Assembly: GCA_035948415.1 (NCBI GenBank)
Contig: DASZJD010000055.1
Coordinates: 1 to 64,000 of the forward strand
Reading direction: 5' to 3'
DNA from: Acidimicrobiia bacterium
GTDB taxonomy: Bacteria; Actinomycetota; Acidimicrobiia; IMCC26256; PALSA-555
Length of the DNA stretch: 64,000 nucleotides
This document shows positions 19,620 to 28,604 of this stretch, one piece after another; position 1 is the first letter of the stretch, and every line of letters starts with the position of its first letter. A program made the position numbers and the translations under genes. The notes below the pieces were generated by a model. The model was not told the origin of the DNA, ran no database searches, and was given only the letters and a program-made list of their open reading frames with translations.

Positions 19620-21739
19620 GCCGGGGCGATCACGCGCTCGCCGGACAGCCAGGCGTGGCCCTCGCCGGCGACGGTGGCGGGCGCGCCGCAGAGGGCACGG
19701 GAGGCCTGCATGCCCGACATGACGGTCGCTTCGACGCAGCCGAGGTCGAGGCCGGTGTGGGTCCAATCGCCCGCGAAGACCAGGTTCTCCCACTCGCTGT
19801 CCCCGGGGGCGAGGCGGTACTGGAGGCTGCCGGCCGGGCTCAGCACGTAGCGCTCGCTCGGCGCGAAGTTCGCGCGCCAGAACTGGGCCTCGAAGCGGTC
19901 CTCGCCGCGCGCGCCGTCGGGCGCGACGAGCAGGCTCCAGTCGAAGCCCGAGCCCCGGTGCGCGTCCGGCCACAGCACGCCGCTCGCGTCCCGGAGGAAC
20001 TCGATCGCAGCGTCGCGGGCCCGAGCCGTGGTGACCGCCGGCGTGTCACCGGGCCGGTCGGCGAGGACGCCGCAGAAGTAGCCGATGCTGGCGGCCTCGG
20101 CGCCCCGGGGCCAGTCCTCGACGGGGAGGAGGTGGCTCATGTCGCAGTAGGTGTCGAGGGGCTCGACGTAGGTGGAGGAGATGTACGGGCCGAGCGACCA
20201 TCCGAGTGCGGAGAGGGGGACGCGCATCCACACCTGGAAGGACTGGGTCATGACCGTGGCGGCGTGGCGGACCATCGCCGCGAAGCGCGGCCGGCGGGTG
20301 TCGGCGAGCAGGTCCGCGCACAGCGGCGGCAGCGCCGCGACCGAGATGGCGAGCACGACGCGGTCGTAGTCGACGCCGTCCTCCAGGCGCCGCGGCTCGG
20401 GCGCCGGACCGTCGTCGGTCTCGAAGTCGACACCGGCGGCGGCGAGCGCGGCGCCGTCCTCGAGCTGGTCCCAGCGGGGCTCGGTGGGCCAGCACGGGAG
20501 ACCGTCGACGTCCACGAGCGGGTCGTACCGCGCGCCGACCGGCCGGGCCTGCCGGACGAGGCTCACGGTGCCGATGCGGGCCCCGTTGGCGGAGGGGCTG
20601 AGGCCGGTGACGCGGTGGAAGAGCTCGAAGCGCACGCCGCGCCGGCGCAGCACCTCGTAGAGCGGCGCGACGACCGCGTCGCCCATGCCGGCCATCATCC
20701 GCCAGGACAGCGCGCCCTTGTAGCCGAGCAGCTGCCGGACGGTCCACAAGGCCCCGACGCCGGCGGCGAGGTTCGGCGTGGCGGTTTCGCCGTCGAGGAA
20801 GGCGAAGCCGCCGCAGTAGCAGGCGCGCACGAACGGGCTCGCCAGCGTCACCTCTTGGGCCCCGTGGTCGCGCAGCCAGGCCCGAAGCTCGATGCCGTTC
20901 AGCGGGTCGAAGCCGCGCTCGTGGACGTCGTCCTCGACGATCCCGATCATCAGCGTCGTCGCCAGGTCGAGCTGGGTGAACCACTGCCGCAGGCGGTCGT
21001 CGTCGAGGTGGGGGGCGACGGCGTGGCGCCACACCCAAGAGCGGAACCCGTCGAGGAGCAGCAGGAGCGCGTGCCGGTGCGCGGCCTCCCGGGGCAGGTG
21101 CGGGTGCGCGATCCGCACCCGGCACAGCTCCCGCGCGATCAACAGCATCACCTCCTCGGCGGCATGGGTCGCGTGCTCGACCGCGACGCCGACCTCGTCG
21201 GCGACGCGGCGGGCCCAGTCCGGGAGCGCGGTGTGTCGCTCCTCGACGGCCTCGCGGCGGCGCTCGAGCCACTGGTCCCAGCCGAGCGTCACCGCCCGCA
21301 TGGCCATCTCCCAGAAGTCGGGGATCGGGGTGCCGTCGCCCGGGACGCGGTCGTTGGGCGGGAACAGCAGCCGGTACGGAACCCACGTGCCCCCGTAGTC
21401 GTCCCAGAGGACGCCCTCGCCCCGGGGCTGGAAGGCCTCCTCGACCGTGGCCAGGCGGGCGCCCGGAGGCCGGCCGAGCTCGGCGTAGCAGGCGCGCATG
21501 AGGGCGAAGGCGTTCTCGTACTGGCCGAACCACATGTGGAGCCCGTGCTCCTCGATGCGCGACCCCTGCGCCAGGTTCCGGCCGCTCGCGCACTTGCCGC
21601 CGAGCCGCCACCCGTGCTGGTAGACGGTCACCGCGTGGCGAGCCCGCAGCTCGGGCGTGCTCGTGAGCTCGAACGCGGTGGCCAGCCCGGCCACCCCGCC
21701 GCCGAGGATCGCCACGCGCACCCGCTCCGACGCCGCCAC
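19616..21739 (-). CDS. FAD-dependent oxidoreductase of the amine oxidase / phytoene desaturase superfamily
   Basis: A 707-residue flavoprotein. The dinucleotide-binding motif VAILGGGVAGLATAFEL is at the N-terminus, followed by the second FAD contact HGWRLGGKCASGRN, then IEEHGLHMWFGQYENAF, typical of zeta-carotene-desaturase-like enzymes. The C-terminal FAD motif reads NLVFAGDWTHTGLDLGCVEA. It is longer than usual desaturases, with an insert of helices around residues 150-300. It likely oxidises or isomerises a polyene or other hydrophobic substrate and is coupled to the DUF2236 oxygenase downstream. GTG 21739 is the first start before the FAD motif. An 8-G run lies just upstream of it on the coding strand and may act as a Shine-Dalgarno. 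Confidence 0.88.
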   Translation of the reverse strand: MAASERVRVAILGGGVAGLATAFELTSTPELRARHAVTVYQHGWRLGGKCASGRNLAQGSRIEEHGLHMWFGQYENAFALMRACYAELGRPPGARLATVEEAFQPRGEGVLWDDYGGTWVPYRLLFPPNDRVPGDGTPIPDFWEMAMRAVTLGWDQWLERRREAVEERHTALPDWARRVADEVGVAVEHATHAAEEVMLLIARELCRVRIAHPHLPREAAHRHALLLLLDGFRSWVWRHAVAPHLDDDRLRQWFTQLDLATTLMIGIVEDDVHERGFDPLNGIELRAWLRDHGAQEVTLASPFVRACYCGGFAFLDGETATPNLAAGVGALWTVRQLLGYKGALSWRMMAGMGDAVVAPLYEVLRRRGVRFELFHRVTGLSPSANGARIGTVSLVRQARPVGARYDPLVDVDGLPCWPTEPRWDQLEDGAALAAAGVDFETDDGPAPEPRRLEDGVDYDRVVLAISVAALPPLCADLLADTRRPRFAAMVRHAATVMTQSFQVWMRVPLSALGWSLGPYISSTYVEPLDTYCDMSHLLPVEDWPRGAEAASIGYFCGVLADRPGDTPAVTTARARDAAIEFLRDASGVLWPDAHRGSGFDWSLLVAPDGARGEDRFEAQFWRANFAPSERYVLSPAGSLQYRLAPGDSEWENLVFAGDWTHTGLDLGCVEATVMSGMQASRALCGAPATVAGEGHAWLSGERVIAPA

Positions 21740-21770
21740 GACCGGCCCCCCCCGACTCGCTCCGCGAATC

Positions 21771-21776
21771 GTACTC
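21771..21776 (-). promoter_or_regulatory. candidate -10 element for the FAD oxidoreductase / DUF2236 operon
   Basis: TACGAT on the minus strand within GAGTACGATTCG, about 31 nt before the GTG start. The G-tract at 21746-21753 (coding strand) lies between it and the start. Confidence 0.4.
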
Positions 21777-21910
21777 CGGCGTGTTCGCCGGCTGCCGGGG
21801 CGCCACGTTGACGCGCGCGCAACGCGAGCGCCGGCCCGCGCGCGACGTCCGCGGCCGCCTGAGCCGGCGAGTGCATGGCGGTGCTCGAGAAGCGCGTGGC
21901 GCGCCCGCGG

Positions 21911-21916
21911 TAGCCT
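21911..21916 (+). promoter_or_regulatory. candidate -10 element for the cyclase-ATPase gene
   Basis: TAGCCT within GCGGTAGCCTCGGG, 28 nt before the ATG at 21945. The same GGTAGCCTCG string precedes serC at 46841-46850, supporting it as a promoter motif of this genome. Confidence 0.4.
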
Positions 21917-21944
21917 CGGGTCACCCATCCGTTGGGGCGGGCCC

Positions 21945-24900
21945 ATGAGCCACAGCACGACGAACTCGACCGCGGTGCCGCTCGGGACGATCACGTTCCT
22001 CTTCACCGACCTCGAGGGCTCGACCCGCCTCTGGGAGCAGCACCCCGACGCCATGCGCGACGCGCTGGCGCGCCACGACGAGATCCTCCGCCAGTCGGTC
22101 CTGGCCGCCGGCGGCCACCTGGTGAAGACGACGGGCGACGGCGTGCACGCGGCGTTCCGAACCGCCCGCGACGCGCTCGACGGGGCGCTGCGGGCGCAGC
22201 GGTGCCTGCTCGCCGAGCCCTGGGGCGCGACCGGGCCGCTGCGGGTGCGCATGGGGATCCACACCGGGGACGCCGAGTACCGGGACCGCGATTACTACGG
22301 GCCGGCGCTGAACCGCGCCGCGCGGCTGATGGCGGCCGCCCACGGCGAGCAGGTCGTGGTGTCGCTGGCGACCGCGGAGCTGGCCGCGGGGACGCTGCCG
22401 AAGGCCTGCGCGCTCGTCGACCTCGGCGAGCACGGGCTGCGGGACCTCACCCGCCGCGAGCGCGTCTTCCAGCTCGTCGCGCCCGGGCTGCGGCGCGACT
22501 TCCCGCCGCTGCGGATCACGAGCCCCCTGCCGGCCGGAGTCGTGACGTTCCTGCTCGCCGACGCCGGACCGACCGGCGACGGCGACGACGCGCCGAGGGG
22601 GAGCGAGGTCGACTACGAGGCGGTGGTGCGGAGCGCGGTCGAGGCGCACGACGGGACGGTCGTGTCGCCTCGCGACGACACCGCCTTCGGCGTGTTCAAG
22701 CGGGCTACCGACGCAGCCGCGGCCGCGCTCGACGCGCACGCGGGTGTCGCCGTCCTGCGGCTCGCCCTGCACACCGGCGAGGCCGTGGAGCGCGACGGCG
22801 AGTACTACGGGCACGCGGTGAACCGGGCGGTCCGCCTGCGGGCCCTGGCGCTCCCCGGTCAGATCCTCACGAGCCGCGCGACCGCGGACCTGATCGTCGA
22901 CGAGCTGCCCGATCCGGCCGAGCTCGTCGAGTACGGGGCGCGCACGCTGCGGGACCGGCAGCGGCCCGAGCGCGTCTACCTGCTCCTCGACCGCCGGAGC
23001 GCAGGGACGAGGACGGAAGCCGCCGTCGGCCTCGACGCGGCGACGCTCACGACGCCGGACCGGCTCGCCGCCGTCGCCCGCGGGCCCTTCGTGGGCCGAG
23101 ACGCGGAGCGGGCCCGGCTCGCGGAGCTGCTCGCGCGCGCCGACGCCGGGGAGCCCCAGGTCGTCCTCCTCGGCGGGGAGGCCGGCGTCGGGAAGACCGC
23201 CCTCGTCGCCCAGCTCGCCCTCGAGGCCGAGCAGCAGTCGGCCCTCGTCCTGTACGGGCGGTGCGCCGAGGAGGCCGGGGGGCCGTACGAGCCGTGGGTC
23301 GAGGCGCTCGACCATCTCGTGGTCGCCGGCGGCGCCGGCATGCTCGACGGGCTGGCGCCCGGCGGGCTCGCCGAGCTGGGCCGGCTCGTGCCCGCCGTCG
23401 CCGAGCGCCGGTCGGTGTCCCCGCCGGCCGCCGGCGACCCGGAGACGCAGCGCTACGTCCTCTTCAACGGGGTGACGTCGCTGCTCGTCGCGCTGACCGC
23501 GGAGGCCCTCGTGGTCCTCGTCCTCGACGACCTGCACTGGGCCGACCGGCCGACGCTCCAGCTCGTCCAGCACGTGGTGTCGCACGGTCGGGGCCGCCTC
23601 CTCATCATCGGCACCTACCGGGACACCGAGGTGATCGAAGGGGCGCCACTCGGCAACGCGCTCGCCAACCTGCGACGAGAGCCGGCGGTGCACCGCCTGA
23701 CCCTCACCGGGCTCGACCGGGGCGACACGGTCGCGCTGGTCGCCGGCATCGCCGGGCACGACCTCGACGCCACCGACGCCGCCTTCGCCGAGAGCCTCCG
23801 CCAGGAGACGCGGGGCAATCCCTTCTTCGCGGTCGAGGTGCTGCGCCACCTGGTCGAGACCGGCGCCCTGAACCCGGACGAGCGGGGACGCTGGCAGACC
23901 GGTGACCTCACGACCGCGGCCGGGCTCCCCGACAGCGTGCGGGAGGTCGTGGCGCAGCGCGTCGCTCGCCTCGGCCCCGACGTCGAGGGCATGCTGCGCA
24001 CCGCGGCGGTGATCGGCGAGCGGTTCGGGCTCGAGACCCTCGCCGGCGCGCTCGACGCCAGCATCGATGACCTGCTCGACCGGCTCGAGATCGCCGAGCG
24101 GGCGGCGCTCGTCGTGCCGGCCGGGTACGACGAGTTCACCTTCTCCCACGCCCTGATCGGTCACACCCTCTACCACAGCCTGCGGACGGCGCAGCGGGGC
24201 CGGCACCACCGACGCGTCGCCGAGACCCTCGAGGCCGGTGACGAGGCGCCGGCGAGCGAGCTGGCTCGCCATTGGGCCGCGGCGGTGCCGCGAGACCTCG
24301 AGCGGGCGGTGCGCTACGCGCGCTCGGCCGGCCAGCAGGCGCTGGCTGCCCTCGCTCCCGACGCCGCGCTGCGGTGGTTCGAGCAGGCGGGCCGCCTGCT
24401 CGACGAGCAGCGTGATCCCGACCCGAAGCTGCGGGCGGCGCTCCTCGCGGAGGTCGGCACGGCGCAGCGCCGCACCGGCGACGCGGGCTTCCGCCAGACC
24501 CTGCTCGACGCCGCCGAGCGCGCACGCGCCGTCGGCGACCGAGGGACCCTGGTCGCGGCCGCGCTCGCGAACACCCGCGGGTTCGCGCTGGCGCTCTCCG
24601 ACGTCGACGAGGCCCGGGTCGCCGTCCTCGACGCGGCGCTCGCCGCGGTGGGGGACGACGACAGCCGGGAGCGGGCTCGCCTCCTCGCCGGCCTGGCCCG
24701 CGAGTTCGAGTTCGGCGACCCGGCCCGGCGGCGCGCCTACACCGACGAGGCGTTGGCCGTCGCCCGCCGGGTCGGTGATCCTGGCACCCTCGTCGAGGTG
24801 CTCACCGCTCGGTGCGGCGCGATCCGACACCCCGACACCGTGCAGGAGCGCGCCGACCTGGCCGCCGAAGCCCGGGCCATCGCGGAAGCGCTCGGCGACC

Positions 24901-25814
24901 CGGGGGGCGCCTTCTGGGCGATCAGCCGCGCCGCCGACACCGCCATCGAGCGGGCAGACCTCGCCGCCTTCGACGCCTGCCTGGCGGAGAAGGCGCGGCT
25001 GGCGGCCGAGATCGGTGACCCCGTGTTCCGCTGGATGGTGAGCTGGCAGGAGAGCTACCGCCAGCTGCTCGCCGGCGACCTCGACGCCGCCGAGCGGGCC
25101 GCGCAGGTGGCCCTCACGGTCGGCACCGAGGCGGGTCAGCCCGACGCGCTGACGATCGCCATGACCATGGCCGCCGCCGTCCTCGCGCACCGCGGTCGCT
25201 TCCAGGACCTCCTCGACGCCGCCCGCCGCCTGCCGCCCGACGGGCGAACCCACGGCGGCGTGGAGGCGGCCATGGCCCGAGCGCTCTTCGAGACCGGCCG
25301 GCGGGCCGAGGCCGCGGCGCTGATCGACGTGGCCGCGGCCGACGGGTTCCCGGTGCCGCGGGACTCGGTGTGGCTGTCCACCATGTTCCTCTGGGCCGGT
25401 GTCGTCGGGCGGCTCGGCCCGCCGGCGCCGGCGGCCGTGCTCGAGGACGAGCTGGCGCCGTACGCCGACCTCGTGGCCTGGACCGGCACCACCGTCTTCG
25501 GGCCGGTGACCGAGGCGCTCGGCCTGCTCGCCTCGGTCCAAGGCCGCCTCGACGACGCCGACGCCCACTTCGCTCGGGCGCTCGCGACCTCCCGACAGAT
25601 CGAGGCGCCCTTCCTCGTCGCCGACGTCCTCGCGGAGTGGAGCGCGACGCGCCTGGCCCGGCGGGGCGGCGACGACGAGGCCCAGGCCGGTGCGGCGCTG
25701 CGCGAGGCGGTCGAGCTCGCCCGCGCTCGCGGCTACGGCGGCATCGAGCGGCGAGCGCAGGCGCTGCTCGACGACCCGAAGCCCCGGCGCCGCTCCGGGA
25801 CGACCGGAGCCTGA
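21945..25814 (+). CDS. class III adenylate/guanylate cyclase-like regulator with AAA ATPase and helical-repeat domains
   Basis: A 1289-residue cytoplasmic signalling protein. Residues ~12-175 are a class III cyclase domain with both metal aspartates (TFLFTDLEGSTRLWE and TTGDGVHAAF) and the catalytic Asn/Arg pair in ALNRAARLMAAA. Residues ~190-345 are a second, degenerate cyclase domain (VTFLLADAG; ALHTGEAV; AVNRAVRLRALA) that lacks the DLEGST context. Residues ~380-640 are an AAA/NACHT-like ATPase with FVGRDAERARL, Walker A GGEAGVGKTALV and Walker B VVLVLDDLHWAD. The rest is TPR-like helical repeats to the end; no LuxR HTH is present. The ATPase/TPR part is expected to gate the output in response to a ligand. 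It is divergent from the FAD/DUF2236 operon. Confidence 0.9.
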   Translation: MSHSTTNSTAVPLGTITFLFTDLEGSTRLWEQHPDAMRDALARHDEILRQSVLAAGGHLVKTTGDGVHAAFRTARDALDGALRAQRCLLAEPWGATGPLRVRMGIHTGDAEYRDRDYYGPALNRAARLMAAAHGEQVVVSLATAELAAGTLPKACALVDLGEHGLRDLTRRERVFQLVAPGLRRDFPPLRITSPLPAGVVTFLLADAGPTGDGDDAPRGSEVDYEAVVRSAVEAHDGTVVSPRDDTAFGVFKRATDAAAAALDAHAGVAVLRLALHTGEAVERDGEYYGHAVNRAVRLRALALPGQILTSRATADLIVDELPDPAELVEYGARTLRDRQRPERVYLLLDRRSAGTRTEAAVGLDAATLTTPDRLAAVARGPFVGRDAERARLAELLARADAGEPQVVLLGGEAGVGKTALVAQLALEAEQQSALVLYGRCAEEAGGPYEPWVEALDHLVVAGGAGMLDGLAPGGLAELGRLVPAVAERRSVSPPAAGDPETQRYVLFNGVTSLLVALTAEALVVLVLDDLHWADRPTLQLVQHVVSHGRGRLLIIGTYRDTEVIEGAPLGNALANLRREPAVHRLTLTGLDRGDTVALVAGIAGHDLDATDAAFAESLRQETRGNPFFAVEVLRHLVETGALNPDERGRWQTGDLTTAAGLPDSVREVVAQRVARLGPDVEGMLRTAAVIGERFGLETLAGALDASIDDLLDRLEIAERAALVVPAGYDEFTFSHALIGHTLYHSLRTAQRGRHHRRVAETLEAGDEAPASELARHWAAAVPRDLERAVRYARSAGQQALAALAPDAALRWFEQAGRLLDEQRDPDPKLRAALLAEVGTAQRRTGDAGFRQTLLDAAERARAVGDRGTLVAAALANTRGFALALSDVDEARVAVLDAALAAVGDDDSRERARLLAGLAREFEFGDPARRRAYTDEALAVARRVGDPGTLVEVLTARCGAIRHPDTVQERADLAAEARAIAEALGDPGGAFWAISRAADTAIERADLAAFDACLAEKARLAAEIGDPVFRWMVSWQESYRQLLAGDLDAAERAAQVALTVGTEAGQPDALTIAMTMAAAVLAHRGRFQDLLDAARRLPPDGRTHGGVEAAMARALFETGRRAEAAALIDVAAADGFPVPRDSVWLSTMFLWAGVVGRLGPPAPAAVLEDELAPYADLVAWTGTTVFGPVTEALGLLASVQGRLDDADAHFARALATSRQIEAPFLVADVLAEWSATRLARRGGDDEAQAGAALREAVELARARGYGGIERRAQALLDDPKPRRRSGTTGA

Positions 25815-25868
25815 CCCGAGGGCGCGGCCCGACGGCCCCCGGCCCGGGCTCCGGCTCGGCGCGCCGAT

Positions 25869-26861
25869 TCAGACGTTGTCGCCGCGGAAGATCTCGCTGA
25901 CGCTCGAGTCCTCGAACACGGCGTCGATGGCCTCGGCGATGATCGGCGCCACCGACAGCACGGTGAGCGCGTCCCAGCGCTTCTCCGCCGGCACCGGCAC
26001 CGTGTTCGTGATCACCACCTCGCGGATCGGCGCGTTCTTGAGCCGGTCGACGGCCGGTCCCGACAGGACGCCGTGGGTGCTGGCGACGATCACCTCGCGG
26101 GCGCCGCGGGCGTGGAGGAGATCGGCCGCCGAGGTGATCGTCCCGGCGGTGTCGATCATGTCGTCGACGAGCACGCACGAGCGCCCGGCGACCTCCCCGA
26201 TCACCTCGAACGCCACGGCCACGTTGTGCGTGCCCTTCGGTCGGCGCTTGTCGATGAAGGCGATCTCGGCCTCGATCCCCCGTTCGACGAACTGGTTCAC
26301 GAAGCGGTGGGCCAGCTTGCCGCCGCCGGCGTCCGGGGACACGACGGTGACGTCGCGCGGGATGAAGCCGGCGAGGTGCTCGGCGAGGAGGGGGACCGCG
26401 GTGAGGTGGTCGACCGGCATGTCGAAGAACCCCTGGATCTGGCCCGTGTGCAGGTCGACGGTGACGACCCGGTCGCAGCCGGCCACGGTCAGCAGGTCGG
26501 CGAGGAGCCGGGCCGAGATCGGCTCACGGCCCTCGGCCTTCCGGTCCTGCCGGGCGTAGGCGTAGAACGGGCAGACCGCGGTGATCCGCTTCGCCGAGGC
26601 CCGCTTGGCGGCGTCGACCATGATCAGCTGCTCGATGATGCGGTCGTTGATCGGGTCGCAATGGCTCTGGATGATGAAGCAGTCGGTCCCCCGGATGCTC
26701 TCGCCGAACCGGCAGTAGAGCTCGCCGTTGGCGAAGCTCGAGAGCACGACGGCTCCGAGGGGGACGTGGAGGCACTCCGAGATCTCGACCGACAGGTCGT
26801 CGTTCCCGCGCCCCGCGAACACCATGAGCCGCTTCTTCTGGGCGATCTCGAGCGGGCTCAC
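25869..26861 (-). CDS. prs: ribose-phosphate pyrophosphokinase
   Basis: PRPP synthase makes phosphoribosyl pyrophosphate from ribose 5-phosphate and ATP for nucleotide, His and Trp synthesis. The 330-residue protein has SSFANGELYCRFGESIRG, FYAYARQDRK (flexible loop and ATP contacts), the divalent-cation motif VVTVDLHTGQIQGFF, and the PRPP-binding loop CVLVDDMIDTAGTITSAADL. GTG 26861 overlaps the glmU stop by 4 nt (GTGA), so glmU-prs are translationally coupled as in other actinobacteria. Confidence 0.97.
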   Translation of the reverse strand: MSPLEIAQKKRLMVFAGRGNDDLSVEISECLHVPLGAVVLSSFANGELYCRFGESIRGTDCFIIQSHCDPINDRIIEQLIMVDAAKRASAKRITAVCPFYAYARQDRKAEGREPISARLLADLLTVAGCDRVVTVDLHTGQIQGFFDMPVDHLTAVPLLAEHLAGFIPRDVTVVSPDAGGGKLAHRFVNQFVERGIEAEIAFIDKRRPKGTHNVAVAFEVIGEVAGRSCVLVDDMIDTAGTITSAADLLHARGAREVIVASTHGVLSGPAVDRLKNAPIREVVITNTVPVPAEKRWDALTVLSVAPIIAEAIDAVFEDSSVSEIFRGDNV

Positions 26862-28300
26862 GCCCCCGGCTCCTCGTCCTCGTCGTCGCCGCGGCGGGCC
26901 TCGACCCACCCTTCCTCCACCCGCGCCGGGACGCCCTTGGCCAGCGCACCCGGTGGCACGTCGTGCGACACGATGGCGCCGGCACCGGTGTAGGCGCCGT
27001 CCCCCACCTCGACGGGCGCGACGAGCACGGTGTTCGAGCCGATCCGCGCGTCGCGTCCGATCTTCGTCCGGTGCTTCTGGCGACCGTCGTAGTTGGCGGT
27101 GATCGTGCCCGCACCGATGTTGGCGCCCGGACCGATCTCGGCGTCGCCGATGTAGGCGAGGTGCGGCACCTTGGCGCCTTCGCCGATGTCGGCGTTCTTC
27201 ATCTCGACGAACGTGCCGACGTGCGCGTCGGCGGCGATGCGGGTGCCCGGCCGCAAGGACACCCAGGGGCCGATCGTCACGCCGTCCCCGATCTCGGCCT
27301 CACGGGCGACGGTGTGCTCGATCGTGACGCCCTCGCCGACGATGGTGTCGACGAGCCGGCAGTTCGGGCCGACGACCGAGCGAGCACCGACCACGGTGCG
27401 CCCCTCGAGCGACGTGCCGGGCAGCAGCCGGACCTCGGGCTCGAGCTCCACCGCGGCGTCGACGTAGGTGTGCTCCGGGTCCGTCATCGACACGCCCTCG
27501 CTCATCCAGGCCCGGTTGATCCGCTGGCGCAGCACCTTCTCCGCCACCGCCAGCTGGGCGCGGTCGTTCACGCCGAGGATCTCGGTGGCGTCGTCGGCCC
27601 GGGCGCCGACCACGAGGTGCCCGGCGGCGCGGAGCACCTCCACCACGTCGGTCAGGTAGTACTCGCCCTGGACGTTCTCGGGATCGAGGCGGCGCAGCGC
27701 GGGCGCCAGGAGCCCGCGCCGGAAGCAGTAGATCGACGAGTTCACCTCGGTGATCGCCAGCTCGGCCTCGTTGGCGTCACCCTGCTCGACGATGCGGTCG
27801 ACGCCCCCGCGGGCGCCGCGCACGATGCGCCCGTACCCGAACGGGTCGTCGAGCTCGGCGGTGAGGACGGTCGCGGCGGCGTCGGTGAGCCGGTGTTCGG
27901 TCGCGAGCGTCGCCAGCGTCTCGGCGCGCAGGAGCGGCGTGTCCCCCGTGAGCACGAGCACGTCGTCCTCGCCGTCCAGGTCGAAGCCCGAGCCCGCCAG
28001 CCCGACGCTGGCGGCGTCGCCCGTGCCACGCTGGCGGCGCTGCTCGACGAACTCGACCGGGGTCTCGGTCGCCAGCTGCTCCTGGACCGTCTTCGTCACC
28101 CGCTCGGCGCCGTGCCCGACCACGACCACGACCCGGGCCAGCGGCAGCTCCACCAGCCGGTCGAGGACGTGGAGGATCATCGGCCGGCCGCACAGCGGGT
28201 GGAGCACCTTCGGCGTGGCCGACCGCATGCGGGTCCCCTCGCCGGCGGCGAGGACCACGGCGGCCAGCGGTCGGTAGCCCAGCTCGGTCACCCCCTCCAT
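26858..28300 (-). CDS. glmU: bifunctional N-acetylglucosamine-1-phosphate uridyltransferase / glucosamine-1-phosphate acetyltransferase
   Basis: GlmU makes UDP-GlcNAc for peptidoglycan. The N-terminal pyrophosphorylase domain begins AAVVLAAGEGTRMRSATPKV and includes FVEQRRQRGTGDA. The C-terminal left-handed beta-helix has hexapeptide repeats (for example VTIGPWVSLRPGTRIAADAH, IGPGANIGAGTITANYDG, KHRTKIGRDARIGSNT). The 480-residue length is normal. It lies downstream of tRNA-Gln on the same strand with a 29-nt gap and is followed by prs with a 4-nt overlap. Confidence 0.98.
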   Translation of the reverse strand: MEGVTELGYRPLAAVVLAAGEGTRMRSATPKVLHPLCGRPMILHVLDRLVELPLARVVVVVGHGAERVTKTVQEQLATETPVEFVEQRRQRGTGDAASVGLAGSGFDLDGEDDVLVLTGDTPLLRAETLATLATEHRLTDAAATVLTAELDDPFGYGRIVRGARGGVDRIVEQGDANEAELAITEVNSSIYCFRRGLLAPALRRLDPENVQGEYYLTDVVEVLRAAGHLVVGARADDATEILGVNDRAQLAVAEKVLRQRINRAWMSEGVSMTDPEHTYVDAAVELEPEVRLLPGTSLEGRTVVGARSVVGPNCRLVDTIVGEGVTIEHTVAREAEIGDGVTIGPWVSLRPGTRIAADAHVGTFVEMKNADIGEGAKVPHLAYIGDAEIGPGANIGAGTITANYDGRQKHRTKIGRDARIGSNTVLVAPVEVGDGAYTGAGAIVSHDVPPGALAKGVPARVEEGWVEARRGDDEDEEPGA

Positions 28301-28329
28301 GGCTGTGATTCAAGCGTGTGACGGCGGGG

Positions 28330-28400
28330 CTCGGGGGCGAGGTTTCGAACCTCGACTTGGGACTCCAAAGGACCCCGTGCTGCCGTTACACCACCCCCGA
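28330..28400 (-). tRNA. tRNA-Gln (anticodon TTG)
   Basis: The minus strand folds as a tRNA: acceptor TCGGGGG pairs with CCCCCGA, D stem GTGT/GCAC, anticodon stem GGGTC/GTCCC around loop CTTTGGA (anticodon TTG at positions 34-36), a 4-nt variable loop and T arm CGAGG-TTCGAAA-CCTCG. The discriminator base is G and CCA is not encoded. The anticodon stem holds one T-T mismatch at 30-40. A tRNA-Gln next to glmU is also the mycobacterial arrangement. Confidence 0.93.
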
Positions 28401-28413
28401 ACGTCGGGATCTG

Positions 28414-28419
28414 ACGTTA
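28414..28419 (-). promoter_or_regulatory. candidate -10 element for tRNA-Gln
   Basis: TAACGT on the minus strand in GCTAACGTCAG, 13 nt before the mature 5' end. It is divergent from the bS22 promoter about 60 nt away. Confidence 0.4.
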
Positions 28420-28475
28420 GCGCCGGGTTCCCGCCCGGCCGCGGTGGGTGACGTGTTTCCGGGCCGGGCCCCGGG

Positions 28476-28481
28476 TAGCGT
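28476..28481 (+). promoter_or_regulatory. candidate -10 element for the bS22-like gene
   Basis: TAGCGT in CGGGTAGCGTGCTC, 11 nt before ATG 28493. This would give a leader of only a few nucleotides. Confidence 0.4.
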
Positions 28482-28492
28482 GCTCCGCTGTC

Positions 28493-28594
28493 ATGGGGTC
28501 GCTGATCAAGAAGCGCCGGAAGCGCATGCGCAAGAAGAAGCACAAGAAGCTGCTGAAGAAGACCCGCTGGCAGCGTCGCCAGCAGGGTCGGTAG
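28493..28594 (+). CDS. small basic ribosomal protein bS22-like (AURKAIP1/COX24 domain)
   Basis: A 33-residue, extremely basic protein beginning MGSLIKKRRKRMRKKKHKKL and ending QQGR. This matches the actinobacterial bS22 protein, first seen in mycobacterial ribosomes, and the AURKAIP1/COX24 family: an MGS-[VL]-IKKRRKRM opening and a KKKH-[RK]-KLL core. It binds the 30S subunit near the decoding region in mycobacteria (established knowledge). The gene stands alone between tRNA-Gln and ispE, has two consecutive TAG stops and is followed by a strong hairpin. Its length makes it easy to miss in automatic annotation. Confidence 0.9.
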   Translation: MGSLIKKRRKRMRKKKHKKLLKKTRWQRRQQGR

Positions 28595-28604
28595 TAGGCG
28601 ACTC

